Positions 40,409 to 48,249 of a stretch of DNA of 62,788 nucleotides are shown here, one piece after another. The notes under the pieces are model-generated. The model had not been told where the DNA came from. It was given only the letters and a program-made list of their open reading frames with translations, and did not search any database. The position numbers were made by a program, and so were the translations under genes. Origin of the DNA: Ktedonobacterales bacterium (GTDB taxonomy: Bacteria; Chloroflexota; Ktedonobacteria; Ktedonobacterales; DATBGS01); assembly GCA_036557285.1 (NCBI GenBank), contig DATBHW010000056.1:1-62788 (forward strand), read 5' to 3'. Positions within the stretch are counted from its first letter, which is position 1. Every line of letters starts with the position of its first letter.

Positions 40409-41497
40409 CTAGGGGGCGTTATCTCCATTCTGAGCGCCTGCTGCGCTGGAGGCAGCCTCTTTTGTTCCGTAAATCGTGGCGATGATCTCCTCCATCGGGG
40501 GATCGGCGATGTTCAAGTCCAGCACACGGTAGTTTCGCATCAATGCGCTCACCACCGGCTCGATGGGCTGCTGGCGCGTGTCTACTTCCAGCTTGACGCC
40601 GTGTCCCCTGGCTTTGACGACTCTGACCCCCTCGAACCCTTCCAACCCCATCAGGACCGCTCGCTGCCCGTGCGCGCCATTGTTTGCCGGTTCCCTCTGA
40701 CCTTCCGGCGCGACCACTTCTTCCAGCAGCAGGTCTATGGTTTTACTTCTGAGGTATTCGCGTTTCAGCGTTGCCACCGGCGCATCGAGAATGATCTGCC
40801 CGTCGTTAATTACGATGGCGCGGCGGCAAACTTGCTCCACGTCGCCCGCGTCGTGCGAGGTCAGGAAGATGGTCGTCTGTTCTTCGGCGTTTAAGCGACC
40901 AATCAGGTCGCGCATACGCTGCTTGGCGATGACATCCAATCCGATAGTTGGCTCATCCAGAAAGAGTACCTCTGGCCCATGCAGCAGCGCGGCGGCCAGT
41001 TCGCAGCGCATGCGCTCGCCCAGGCTCAGCTTGCGCACCGGCGTCGTCAGGTAATCCTGAATCTCGAATGCCTCGACCAGAAACGTCAGGCGCTTTTGGA
41101 AGATGATCTCGTCCAGATCATAGATGCGCGCCAGCAGACGAAAGGTATCGCGCGGCGGCAGGTGGAACCAGAGCTGCGATTTTTGCCCAAAGACGCTGGC
41201 GATGCGATAGGAGAGCGCCCGGCGCTCGCGCCAGGGAACACAGCCCAGCACCCGCGCCTCGCCCATTGTAGGGTAGAGAATGCCGGTCAGCATTTTGATG
41301 GTTGTACTCTTCCCCGCGCCGTTTGGCCCGATGAAGGCCAGCATCTCGCCGCGCTCCAGACTGAAGCTAACGCCGCGCACGGCTTCGCGCACGCGGTAGA
41401 CTGGCCGGAAGAGCGCGTGGACGCTGCCGCCTAAGCCAGCTTCGCGCTGGCGCGTGCGAAATTGCTTGCCTAAGCCATCTACCTCGACAACATTCAT
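40409..41497 (-). CDS. ABC transporter ATP-binding protein (NatA-like)
   Basis: A 362-residue ATPase that powers the two permeases downstream. Walker A is FIGPNGAGKSTTIKML, the signature is KLSLGERMRCELAAALL, Walker B is VLFLDEPTIGLD and the switch His is in IFLTSHDAGD. The C-terminal 90 residues are a regulatory extension common in this group. ATG 41497 follows AGGAGG by eight bases; the earlier frame to 41626 would run through the terminator hairpin of the unit upstream. Confidence 0.88.
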   Translation of the reverse strand: MNVVEVDGLGKQFRTRQREAGLGGSVHALFRPVYRVREAVRGVSFSLERGEMLAFIGPNGAGKSTTIKMLTGILYPTMGEARVLGCVPWRERRALSYRIASVFGQKSQLWFHLPPRDTFRLLARIYDLDEIIFQKRLTFLVEAFEIQDYLTTPVRKLSLGERMRCELAAALLHGPEVLFLDEPTIGLDVIAKQRMRDLIGRLNAEEQTTIFLTSHDAGDVEQVCRRAIVINDGQIILDAPVATLKREYLRSKTIDLLLEEVVAPEGQREPANNGAHGQRAVLMGLEGFEGVRVVKARGHGVKLEVDTRQQPIEPVVSALMRNYRVLDLNIADPPMEEIIATIYGTKEAASSAAGAQNGDNAP

Positions 41498-41556
41498 CGC
41501 TGGTTCCTCCTTTTGGCATATCCTGCCTGCTCCAATGCTCGCCACGAATCCCCTGG

Positions 41557-41602
41557 AAAAACAGGCGGGGTACGCAGCCCTTATCTGGACTCGTACCCCG
41601 CC
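41557..41602 (-). terminator. intrinsic terminator of the short leftward unit
   Basis: GGCGGGGTACG at 41564-41574 pairs perfectly with 41592-41602; on the minus strand the stem is followed by TGTTTTT. It ends a transcript before the ABC operon begins. Confidence 0.85.
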
Positions 41603-41629
41603 GGAGATCGCTCTGTTTAGGATCATGGT

Positions 41630-41848
41630 CTAACCGTCATCTATTCCTGAGATGGCTGGCTCCCTGGAGGCACGACGCAGCGCGTAAAAGGGCATAACGC
41701 CCTCAATAGTAAGGGCGCTATAGCACTTGCCCGACACCATAGCGCAACAGGAGGTGAAGCTGGCGTGAACCGCTTCATCTCGGTGATACTGCGCTGCTTG
41801 TCGTGCTGACTCGGCTGTCATCGTGGGCCACCATTTCAAAAGAAACAT
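41630..41848 (-). CDS. small hypothetical ORF or non-coding transcript
   Basis: A 72-codon frame (MFLLKWWPTMTAESARQAAQ) placed exactly between a near-consensus promoter (41930-41902) and an intrinsic terminator (41602-41557). The transcript would be about 340 bases. The leader is almost entirely a stem-loop (41853-41889; CCCGCA with TGCGGG, inner CTGTG with CACAG) ending four bases before the ATG, so no free ribosome-binding site is seen. The unit is well supported; whether it is translated is not. Confidence 0.5.
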   Translation of the reverse strand: MFLLKWWPTMTAESARQAAQYHRDEAVHASFTSCCAMVSGKCYSALTIEGVMPFYALRRASREPAISGIDDG

Positions 41849-41901
41849 AAAACCCGCACGCTTCTGTGAGCCACAGGCGCCATTGCGGGTGGTTATTTTC
41901 A

Positions 41902-41930
41902 AGTGTACTGTGAAATTGGTGTTTTGTCAA
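41902..41930 (-). promoter_or_regulatory. near-consensus promoter of the short leftward unit
   Basis: On the minus strand TTGACA (41930-41925), 17 bases, TACACT (41907-41902). Confidence 0.75.
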
Positions 41931-42098
41931 TCCTCTCAGGAGGATACCTCATCCATTTCCACTCACCAGGAAAGATTCCCCCACCGTCTTATCCGCGATA
42001 TGATCTTTATTCTTCTTAGTTTTGGCGCGAATAGTTGGTCTCAATCTTGAAGAATTTTTCGCAGATCACCGGCAAACCAACGTTAGAAAGGCAAGGCG

Positions 42099-43007
42099 AT
42101 GGTTCATAAATCGCGTTTTACACGCAGCGTCAGGAGCACTGCTGTACTGGGAGCAGCCATCGTGCTATTTCTGGGCGGATGTGGCGGGATAGCGCGTGGC
42201 GCTGCCTTTCAGCCGACGGGTACCGCGCCACCGCCAACGGCTACCACGACACCTAGCGCCGTTGGCAATGCATTCATGGCGCCTCAACCCAATGGTTCAG
42301 CAGAACTCACCTGGGATCCCGGCAATGACCACACCTTGACGGTGGCGCTTTCACTGGCTGGCCTGGCTCCCATGAATCCAGGCAGCTATCCCAGCGCCCC
42401 GTATCCCGCTACGCTCGGCTCTGGAGACTGCCAGCACCAGGGGAGTATGCTGCATCAGTTGGCAGCCGTCACGGCGGATCGATACGGCGCAGGCTCCAGC
42501 GCCACGACCATCAAGGGGATAGCGGGCGGCATCCCGGCCAGGGATTGGTATATCGCTCTCCACGCGCCCGCAGCAGGCAATCAGGGGGCTTCGCTGGCGT
42601 GCGCAAACGTCATCAACCCCAAGCCTTCCACTACAGAAAAGCAATCGGTGAAGGCGCGGCTGCGTGGTGTGCCTCATGAGCAAGGCGGGGAGGGAGCGCA
42701 TGGGAAGGCGCGTCTGAGCCTCTCTGGCACGACCTTGACCGTGACCCTCTCATTAGTTGGTCTGGCCCCAGGAAGTCACCACGATGCTCATATTCATTCT
42801 GGTAGCTGCGCAAAGCAGGGGCCGGTAGTGCATCCGCTGGAAACGGTGGTGGCTGATTCTTCTGGTCGCGCGCAGGTCGTGACGACCATTCAAGGAGTGC
42901 AGGCCATCTCCGACAACTGGTATATCCACGTCCACAACGGTACGGACCTTAAAACCCAGGCCGGATACCAGCCGATTGCCTGCGGAGATGTTTTCGTCAG
43001 GTCGTGA
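42099..43007 (+). CDS. exported lipoprotein with two CHRD-like domains
   Basis: A 302-residue protein. The signal peptide VLGAAIVLFLGGC ends in a lipobox Cys, followed by a Thr/Pro linker. Two similar modules of about 115 residues follow (roughly 58-172 and 180-300). Each has the strand LTVALSLAGLAP or LTVTLSLVGLAP, a GSC motif, a hydrophobic HPL/HQL segment, TTI.G and W.YI.(L/V)H. The second module's DAHIHSGSC resembles the CHRD domain and Cu/Zn-superoxide dismutase. It is expected on the outer face of the membrane. No operon partner; function unknown. Confidence 0.7.
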   Translation: MVHKSRFTRSVRSTAVLGAAIVLFLGGCGGIARGAAFQPTGTAPPPTATTTPSAVGNAFMAPQPNGSAELTWDPGNDHTLTVALSLAGLAPMNPGSYPSAPYPATLGSGDCQHQGSMLHQLAAVTADRYGAGSSATTIKGIAGGIPARDWYIALHAPAAGNQGASLACANVINPKPSTTEKQSVKARLRGVPHEQGGEGAHGKARLSLSGTTLTVTLSLVGLAPGSHHDAHIHSGSCAKQGPVVHPLETVVADSSGRAQVVTTIQGVQAISDNWYIHVHNGTDLKTQAGYQPIACGDVFVRS

Positions 43008-43163
43008 CCACGTGTATGAGCGCATAAAGCCCTGGTCAAGCCTTACTGGCCGGCGTCAGCGGCCCCTGGCAGAAGGGATAGGCAGGGATAGCACCTGTAA
43101 TATATCTCTTCTGGCAGGGGTTCGCCAGTCTTGTATAGACGAGTTGAGGCATATTGTGAACCC

Positions 43164-43192
43164 TTGACACAACGCAAAGCCGATGCTATGCT
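43164..43192 (+). promoter_or_regulatory. promoter of tRNA-Ser
   Basis: TTGACA (43164-43169), 17 bases, TATGCT (43187-43192), ending 11 bases before the tRNA 5' end. Confidence 0.7.
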
Positions 43193-43203
43193 ACTTTCGT
43201 ACT

Positions 43204-43288
43204 GGAGGGATGGCAGAGTGGTCGAATGCGGCGGTCTTGAAAACCGCAGAGGTGCAAGCCTCCGGGGGTTCGAATCCCTCTCCCTCCG
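43204..43288 (+). tRNA. tRNA-Ser (anticodon TGA)
   Basis: An 85-base class II tRNA. The acceptor stem GGAGGGA pairs with TCCCTCC and G73 is the discriminator, the serine identity base. The anticodon loop reads CTTGAAA with TGA in the centre, the extra arm is long (CAGAGGTGCAAGCCTCCG region), and the T-loop is GGTTCGAATCC. CCA is not encoded. GCGC-AAA-GCGC plus CTCTTTTG just downstream may end the transcript. Confidence 0.95.
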
Positions 43289-43402
43289 CCGCGCGCGCAA
43301 AGCGCCTCTTTTGTTCCCGACTGATGATCCTGGCTAAACTATGACGCGCTGGGTATTGGCCCTTCTGGTTGAGTTGCTTTGCCACCAAAGATAGGAGCTA
43401 TC

Positions 43403-44179
43403 ATGACCCTCGCAGGCACACTTCAAGAGACGAACCTGGAGGATGTGCTGCGCTTGATTGATGAGCAACGAGGCGCTGGCTTGTTGATTGTCAGGTATGG
43501 CAATCTGGCTGCTGAACTCTATCTGAAGGCGGGCCAGGTGCTGTGTGTCCAGCGGAGCGGTGTCGGCCAATCCTTTAGCGAGCGACTGGTGAATGCTCGC
43601 CTTGTCACCCCGCAGCAACTCGGCTATGTGCGCGCACTCTATCAGGAAAAGCCGATTAACAGCGAAGTGGACCTGGCGCGCGCGCTGCTGCAATGCAACT
43701 ATCTCACCGAGCGGGAGCTGCGCGATTGGGTGGCCGATGATGCTGTTGAGCTGCTGGTGGTGGCGCTTAGTTGGGATGGTGGCGAGTTTGAGTTTGTAGA
43801 ACATGAGGCGCCGCTGCCGGGGCGGATGGTTATCACCATTCCGATCAGCGCGGTGCTGGAAGAGGCTCTGCGCCATCTTGCTGAACGACGGCAGCGCGTT
43901 TCTGCCACCAGGATGGCGGTGACGCTTGATCTCGTTCTCGACTTTGCTGAAGAGGCGCGGCCAGCCGCCAATGGAAAGGTCCAGATTACCCCGGATCAGT
44001 GGCGGTTTCTGACGGCTATCAACGGTAGGACTCCGCTTTGGGAGGTGTGCCGACAGTTACGCCTTTCAGAGTCAGGGGCGCTGCGTCTGGCTTCCGAGCT
44101 ACTTTCATCAGGTGTGCTGGTGGTAAACGGCCTGCAACGGGATACCGCTGGCAGAGCGGCTGGTCCAGCAGCAGATTAG
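43403..44179 (+). CDS. DUF4388 (PATAN-like) domain protein
   Basis: A 258-residue cytoplasmic protein. The N-terminus MTLAGTLQETNLEDVLRLID and GLLIVRYGNLAAELYLKAGQ followed by VLCVQRSG is the DUF4388 pattern found in proteins linked to surface signalling and response regulators. The middle is helical, and the C-terminal 80 residues (QWRFLTAINGRTPLWEVCRQ) look like a winged-helix or PqqD-type fold. AGGAG lies six bases before ATG 43403. It stands alone between the tRNA and moeA. Role unknown. Confidence 0.72.
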   Translation: MTLAGTLQETNLEDVLRLIDEQRGAGLLIVRYGNLAAELYLKAGQVLCVQRSGVGQSFSERLVNARLVTPQQLGYVRALYQEKPINSEVDLARALLQCNYLTERELRDWVADDAVELLVVALSWDGGEFEFVEHEAPLPGRMVITIPISAVLEEALRHLAERRQRVSATRMAVTLDLVLDFAEEARPAANGKVQITPDQWRFLTAINGRTPLWEVCRQLRLSESGALRLASELLSSGVLVVNGLQRDTAGRAAGPAAD

Positions 44180-44206
44180 GAATCCGTATCATCCCCTCAC
44201 CAGAGC

Positions 44207-45421
44207 TTAATCCAGGCCCTCCACGAGGAGCATAGCCTGCACCATCTCGCCTGGCTGCATGGGTGGGCTGTTTTCAGGAATGACCAGCAGCGCGTTTGCG
44301 CCCAGCATCGAGGTGAGGATGTGGGAACCCTGTGGGCCGGTGGTCCTGGCGACAAAGCCGCTTTCTTGCAGTTCCACCCGCGCGCGCACGTAATGGCGGC
44401 GGCCTCCGCTCTCAGGGACGCTGTCGAGCAGGCGCGCCTGAACTCTCGGGCGCAAAAGCTGGGCAAATCCCTGCATCTTGCGCAGCGCCGGGCGGGCGAA
44501 GAGTTCGAGCGTGACGGCGGCTGAAACCGGGTTGCCGGGGAGTCCCAGCAGCGGCGTGCCGCCGAGTCTGCCAAACGCCAGCGGCTTGCCGGGCCGCAGG
44601 TTGACGCGCCAGAACTCGATCACGCCTTGCTCGCGCATGATGTCTTTGACCAGATCGTAGTCGCCAACCGATACGCCGCCTGAAGTGATAATCAGATCGG
44701 CCTCCTGGGCGGCCTGGAGTTTGGCGCGCAGTTCCTCTACCTGATCGTGGGCGATGCCCAGCGGGCGTGGGATGCCTCCGGCGCGCGCGACTGCCGCCGC
44801 GATGAGATAACTGTTGCTGTTGCGAATCTGGCCGGGGCGGAGCGCCTGGTGAATCTCTACCAGTTCATCGCCGGTTGCCAGAATGGCGACTACCGGGCGG
44901 CGGTAGACAACCACCTCTGAGACGCCCAGCGAGGCCAGTACCCCAATCTCAGCGGGGCCAAGAAGGGCGCCTTCTTCAAGCACACGGGTTCCACGTCGAA
45001 TATCTTCGCCAGGATAGCGTATATTATTCCCCTGGGCTACGGGGTTCTCTACCTCTACCCAGCCCGCACCCGTTTGCGTCAGTTCTTGCTGAATGACCGC
45101 ATCGGCCCCCGGCGGCACAGGCGCGCCGGTCAAGATGCGCATCGCTTCGCCTGGACCAATCGGGCGTTCGGCAACCTGGCCGGCCTGGACGATGCCCGCC
45201 AGCCACAAACGTCGCGGCTGCTGCTGCGAAGCCTCCTGGGTATCGCTGCTGCGCAGGGCATAGCCATCCATAGCCGAATTGGCGAAAGGTGGTACCTCTT
45301 CCTGGGAAGCAATCGCTTGCGCCAGCACGCGCCCTGACGCCTCGGCAAGCGGCGTCTTCTCAGGCTCCAGGCGTGTTATTTCAGCCAGAATGCGATCCAA
45401 CGCGACTTCAACCCGCAGCAT
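44207..45421 (-). CDS. moeA: molybdopterin molybdotransferase
   Basis: A 404-residue enzyme that inserts molybdate into adenylylated molybdopterin. Family motifs include VPPFANSAMDGYALRSSD, GEAMRILTGAPVPPGADAVI, ATGDELVEI, TSGGVSVGDYDLVKD and LLGLPGNPVSA. ATG 45421 has GGAGG five bases upstream and gives the usual family length; the frame runs on to a TTG at 45496. The adjacent IS605-type element ends 80 bases before the start, so its promoter may have been altered. No other Moco genes are in the window. Confidence 0.9.
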   Translation of the reverse strand: MLRVEVALDRILAEITRLEPEKTPLAEASGRVLAQAIASQEEVPPFANSAMDGYALRSSDTQEASQQQPRRLWLAGIVQAGQVAERPIGPGEAMRILTGAPVPPGADAVIQQELTQTGAGWVEVENPVAQGNNIRYPGEDIRRGTRVLEEGALLGPAEIGVLASLGVSEVVVYRRPVVAILATGDELVEIHQALRPGQIRNSNSYLIAAAVARAGGIPRPLGIAHDQVEELRAKLQAAQEADLIITSGGVSVGDYDLVKDIMREQGVIEFWRVNLRPGKPLAFGRLGGTPLLGLPGNPVSAAVTLELFARPALRKMQGFAQLLRPRVQARLLDSVPESGGRRHYVRARVELQESGFVARTTGPQGSHILTSMLGANALLVIPENSPPMQPGEMVQAMLLVEGLD

Positions 45422-45540
45422 AGCAGCCTCCGTTTGTTTGACCAATGCCCCAGGCTCTGTTTCAGCCTGAGAGGTGTTCAATCCGATCCCTATCAATCTC
45501 TATTGACACTCCCCCGCTTAAAAGCTGGGGGATTCTTCCT

Positions 45541-46737
45541 TCAGCCAGCGAACTTAACAGACCGCAAGCGCTTGCGGTTGCCAGAGGTTCCCTGTCCAGA
45601 AGCGTTTTGCTCTGCCGAAGCAGAACCCGTTCCCGCCTGCCCGGCGGTACGGAGAGCAGCATCTAGGATGTTGAGGGCAGCATCATGATCGCGGTCAAGG
45701 ACCAGTCCACAAGTTGGACACACGTGGGTACGAGTCGAAAGACTCTTCTGGACCCGGAACCCACAGCCAGAGCAATCCTGCGTGGTGAAGCGTGGGGAGA
45801 CGGCCACCACGGGAATGCCATGCAGGGAGCCATAGTATCTGAGCCAGCCCAGGAACAGCCCCCAACTGGCATCGCTGATACTCTTGGCAAGATGGTGGTT
45901 CTTGACCAGGCGGGTGATCGAGAGCGCTTCGTAGGCAAGGAAATCGCTAGATTTCACCAACGCACCCGCTTGTTTGCAAGCGAAGTCTTTACGTTGCCTG
46001 CTGACCTTGAGATAGCCTTTCGCCAGACGTTTGATGGCTTTCTTCCGGTTCTTGGAGCGCTTGACCGTGCGCGAGACGCGCCGATGCAGGCGCTTCAGTT
46101 TGGTTTCGGCCTTGCGGAGATACCGAGGATTGGCAACCTGTTGGCCGTCCGAGTCGGTGTAGAAGGCTTTCAAGCCCACGTCAATACCGACCTGCTTCCC
46201 GGTTGGCTCGTGCGTGATCTGCCTTGCTGCCCCTACTGCAAACTGCACATAATAGCCATCGGCTCGACGCAGCAGGCGCACGCGCTTGATTTGGCTCATG
46301 GGAAACGTCTCGATAGCGCGCGTGCCAATGAGCCTGAGCGTGCCAATGCCGTGTCCATCGGTGAAGGTGAGCCGCTTGCCGCCTGGTTCCAACTTCCAGC
46401 CAGAGGTTTTGTACTCAACGGAACGGTTATCCTTCTGGAAGCGCGGGTAGCCCTTCTTCCCTGGCTTCTTCTGTTTGCAGTGCTCGTAGAAGCGGCTGAT
46501 AGCGAACCAAGCCCGGTCTGCTGCCGCCTGCCGAGCCATCGAATTGAGGCGAGCCGCAAAGGGGAAGTCTTTCGCCAACTGAGCGCAGAGGGCTTGCAAG
46601 TCGTTCTTGCCCACGCCGCGCCCATCCATCCACAGGCGCAGCGCCTTGTTGCGCACAAACTGCGTGGTACGGATGGCTTCATCAATCGCGGCGCGCTGTG
46701 TTTTGTTGACCCTGAGCTTGTACTCCAGTATCAGCAT
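45541..46737 (-). CDS. tnpB: TnpB, RNA-guided nuclease of IS605 elements
   Basis: A 398-residue protein. RuvC catalytic residues are in VGIDVGLKAFYTD (Asp), DFLAYEALSI (Glu) and VLDRDHDAALNIL (Asp). The zinc finger is CSGCGFRV with CPTCGL. The N-terminal wedge-like domain starts MLILEYKLRVNKTQ. All catalytic residues are kept, so the nuclease is probably active. ATG 46737 lies within the end of the ribbon-helix-helix gene; a GTG 27 bases earlier is the alternative. TnpB cuts donor sites using an RNA from its own 3' end and favours element retention. Confidence 0.9.
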   Translation of the reverse strand: MLILEYKLRVNKTQRAAIDEAIRTTQFVRNKALRLWMDGRGVGKNDLQALCAQLAKDFPFAARLNSMARQAAADRAWFAISRFYEHCKQKKPGKKGYPRFQKDNRSVEYKTSGWKLEPGGKRLTFTDGHGIGTLRLIGTRAIETFPMSQIKRVRLLRRADGYYVQFAVGAARQITHEPTGKQVGIDVGLKAFYTDSDGQQVANPRYLRKAETKLKRLHRRVSRTVKRSKNRKKAIKRLAKGYLKVSRQRKDFACKQAGALVKSSDFLAYEALSITRLVKNHHLAKSISDASWGLFLGWLRYYGSLHGIPVVAVSPRFTTQDCSGCGFRVQKSLSTRTHVCPTCGLVLDRDHDAALNILDAALRTAGQAGTGSASAEQNASGQGTSGNRKRLRSVKFAG

Positions 46738-46873
46738 GTATCCCCTGTTGGCGTGCTGCCTCACGAATCAGCATCTCTAGCACCGCAGTGCGAGCAATCC
46801 CATGCCGGGCTGCGAGCGCAGAGAGCAAGGACCAGGCTTCTTCAGAAAGGCGAAAGTTTTTGGATTGTTTCAT
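46682..46873 (-). CDS. small ribbon-helix-helix protein upstream of tnpB
   Basis: A 63-residue protein, MKQSKNFRLSEEAWSLLSAL followed by AARHGIARTAVLEMLIREAA, matching the strand-helix-helix pattern of CopG/Arc repressors. Its last 56 bases overlap the start of tnpB, so the two are translationally coupled. It may repress transcription of the element, a role not shown by the sequence. It lies inside the element's left end, so it travels with it. Confidence 0.7.
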   Translation of the reverse strand: MKQSKNFRLSEEAWSLLSALAARHGIARTAVLEMLIREAARQQGIHADTGVQAQGQQNTARRD

Positions 46874-47006
46874 GTCAACAGTATATGATATTGCAGTTAC
46901 GTTGTCAATACCTTAGCGTTTGGGCCATGCATCCCCCGACTAAAGATCGGGAGCTTTCTGGCTGGTTTTCTGTAAGAGCATGATACTGCGAGAGGGTATC
47001 AAAGGT

Positions 47007-47047
47007 CAAAAAAAGCGCCAGCCGCAGGTCATCTTGCGGCTGGCGCT
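47007..47047 (-). terminator. intrinsic terminator of the proline-rich gene pair
   Basis: A perfect 13-bp stem, AGCGCCAGCCGCA with its complement (47014-47026, 47035-47047), followed on the minus strand by TTTTTTTGACC. Confidence 0.88.
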
Positions 47048-47075
47048 CGGAGAGATGGGCCTTGAAGCGCGGAGG

Positions 47076-48239
47076 TTAGCCAGTGAAGACGCGGAAGATT
47101 TTGCGGATCAATCCTTGATCCTCGCCCTCTTCCTCCAGGTCTTCGACTTCTACGTCGTCGAGTGAATAGCGTGGGTCAGGGCGCGGCTGATCCTGCGCGC
47201 CCCAACTCGCTCCACCGGATGGCCGGGGTTTCTGGGCGGCGGCATAAGGCTGCTGCGCCAGCGAACCTGATCCTCCTGGCTGCTGGGGTCGTGGCGCTGG
47301 CATGGGCTGATCGGGCCGCCGCTGGGCCGTTGGAGACGCGCCTCCTGCTGAATGTCCACCCGGCGCAGGCTGTTGTGGGGCAACCGTCTTTGGCGCGGGC
47401 ACAGCAGCAGGCGTTGGCCGTGTGGGCGTGTCGGGAATGCTTCCTGACATTGCTGCTGGCCGCCCAGGCGTCTGAGCAGCAGGCGCAGCCTGGCGTGGTG
47501 GCGCTTCTGGTCGTGGCGCAGACGGAGAGAGCGGCGCTGTTTCCAGCTTGCCGATCTGCTCAGGGGCAGTCGGAGCGGGCTGGGCTATGCTTGGCACCGG
47601 CTGGGTAGATAGTTCGGTGGCTGCCTGCGCGCGAGGGGCCGCCGCTGGTTTGGGCGCGGGCGGCTCAGTGCGCTGTGGTGGAGAAGCCGGGCGCGCAGGC
47701 GGCGCAGCAGCGACGCGCTGCTGTCCAGGCGGTTCTTTCTTGGCTCCGCTGGCCGCCGCCAGATCGGAGGGGCGAATGGCGCGCATTGGCCCTGTCCCGC
47801 CGCCCTGAAGCGAGAACATGCGCTTGCTGGCATGCAGGCGGGCCGCGTCAATCCAATCGTAGGCGCCGATGAGAGCGTGTTCGCACCAGCCGGGGTAGTC
47901 TGTTGGCGCCAGGCCAGCGCGCTCGAAGTAGTCGAGGCGGTGCATAGTTAGCACCAGCCACTCTTCTCCTTTGCCCACCAGGCGGTCAAGCAGATCAACA
48001 TCGGAGACTTTGTTTGACTGGAGGCGGCGCATCGAGTCGAGTTCAGCCGAGGAGGGCTTAAAGAGCGCCTCTTGCTTGTCGTTCTCTTCTAGCTCGGCGC
48101 GCAGCTTGGCAATCGTCTCATCGAGCTGGCGTGTCGCTCTATCAACGTACCAGGTCATGTAGCTATCGGCCACTTGCTGTAGCGCCCCCAGCGGGATCTG
48201 TTCGTAGAGTTGGGTGATTGCTGTTGCGTCGGAACTCAT
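47076..48239 (-). CDS. proline-rich hypothetical protein, helical N-terminus
   Basis: A 387-residue protein of unknown function. Residues 1-150 look folded and helical, with a coiled-coil stretch (TIAKLRAELEENDKQEALFK) and W/Y-rich helices (LVLTMHRLDYFERAGLAP). Residues 155-355 are Pro/Ala/Gln-rich and probably disordered. The tail is acidic (DVEVEDLEEEGEDQ) and ends in an amphipathic helix (GLIRKIFRVFTG). There is no signal peptide or membrane helix. AGGGGG lies seven bases before the ATG, and the gene starts 10 bases after its partner upstream. Confidence 0.6.
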   Translation of the reverse strand: MSSDATAITQLYEQIPLGALQQVADSYMTWYVDRATRQLDETIAKLRAELEENDKQEALFKPSSAELDSMRRLQSNKVSDVDLLDRLVGKGEEWLVLTMHRLDYFERAGLAPTDYPGWCEHALIGAYDWIDAARLHASKRMFSLQGGGTGPMRAIRPSDLAAASGAKKEPPGQQRVAAAPPARPASPPQRTEPPAPKPAAAPRAQAATELSTQPVPSIAQPAPTAPEQIGKLETAPLSPSAPRPEAPPRQAAPAAQTPGRPAAMSGSIPDTPTRPTPAAVPAPKTVAPQQPAPGGHSAGGASPTAQRRPDQPMPAPRPQQPGGSGSLAQQPYAAAQKPRPSGGASWGAQDQPRPDPRYSLDDVEVEDLEEEGEDQGLIRKIFRVFTG

Positions 48240-48249
48240 ATGTATCCCC

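Larger units (their letters stand above)
45503..46971 (-). mobile_element. IS605-type element carrying tnpB but no tnpA
   Basis: Both ends have imperfect subterminal hairpins: left end at 46933-46952 (CCCGA with TCGGG), right end at 45511-45531 (CCCCCGCTT with AAGCTGGGGG). On the minus strand the element follows TTAC (46975-46972) and ends in TCAA (45506-45503), the boundary tetranucleotides I recall for the IS608 group. Contents are a ribbon-helix-helix gene and tnpB. Without tnpA, movement would need a transposase from elsewhere. The 3' end of tnpB plus the right end would specify the omega RNA. Confidence 0.75.
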
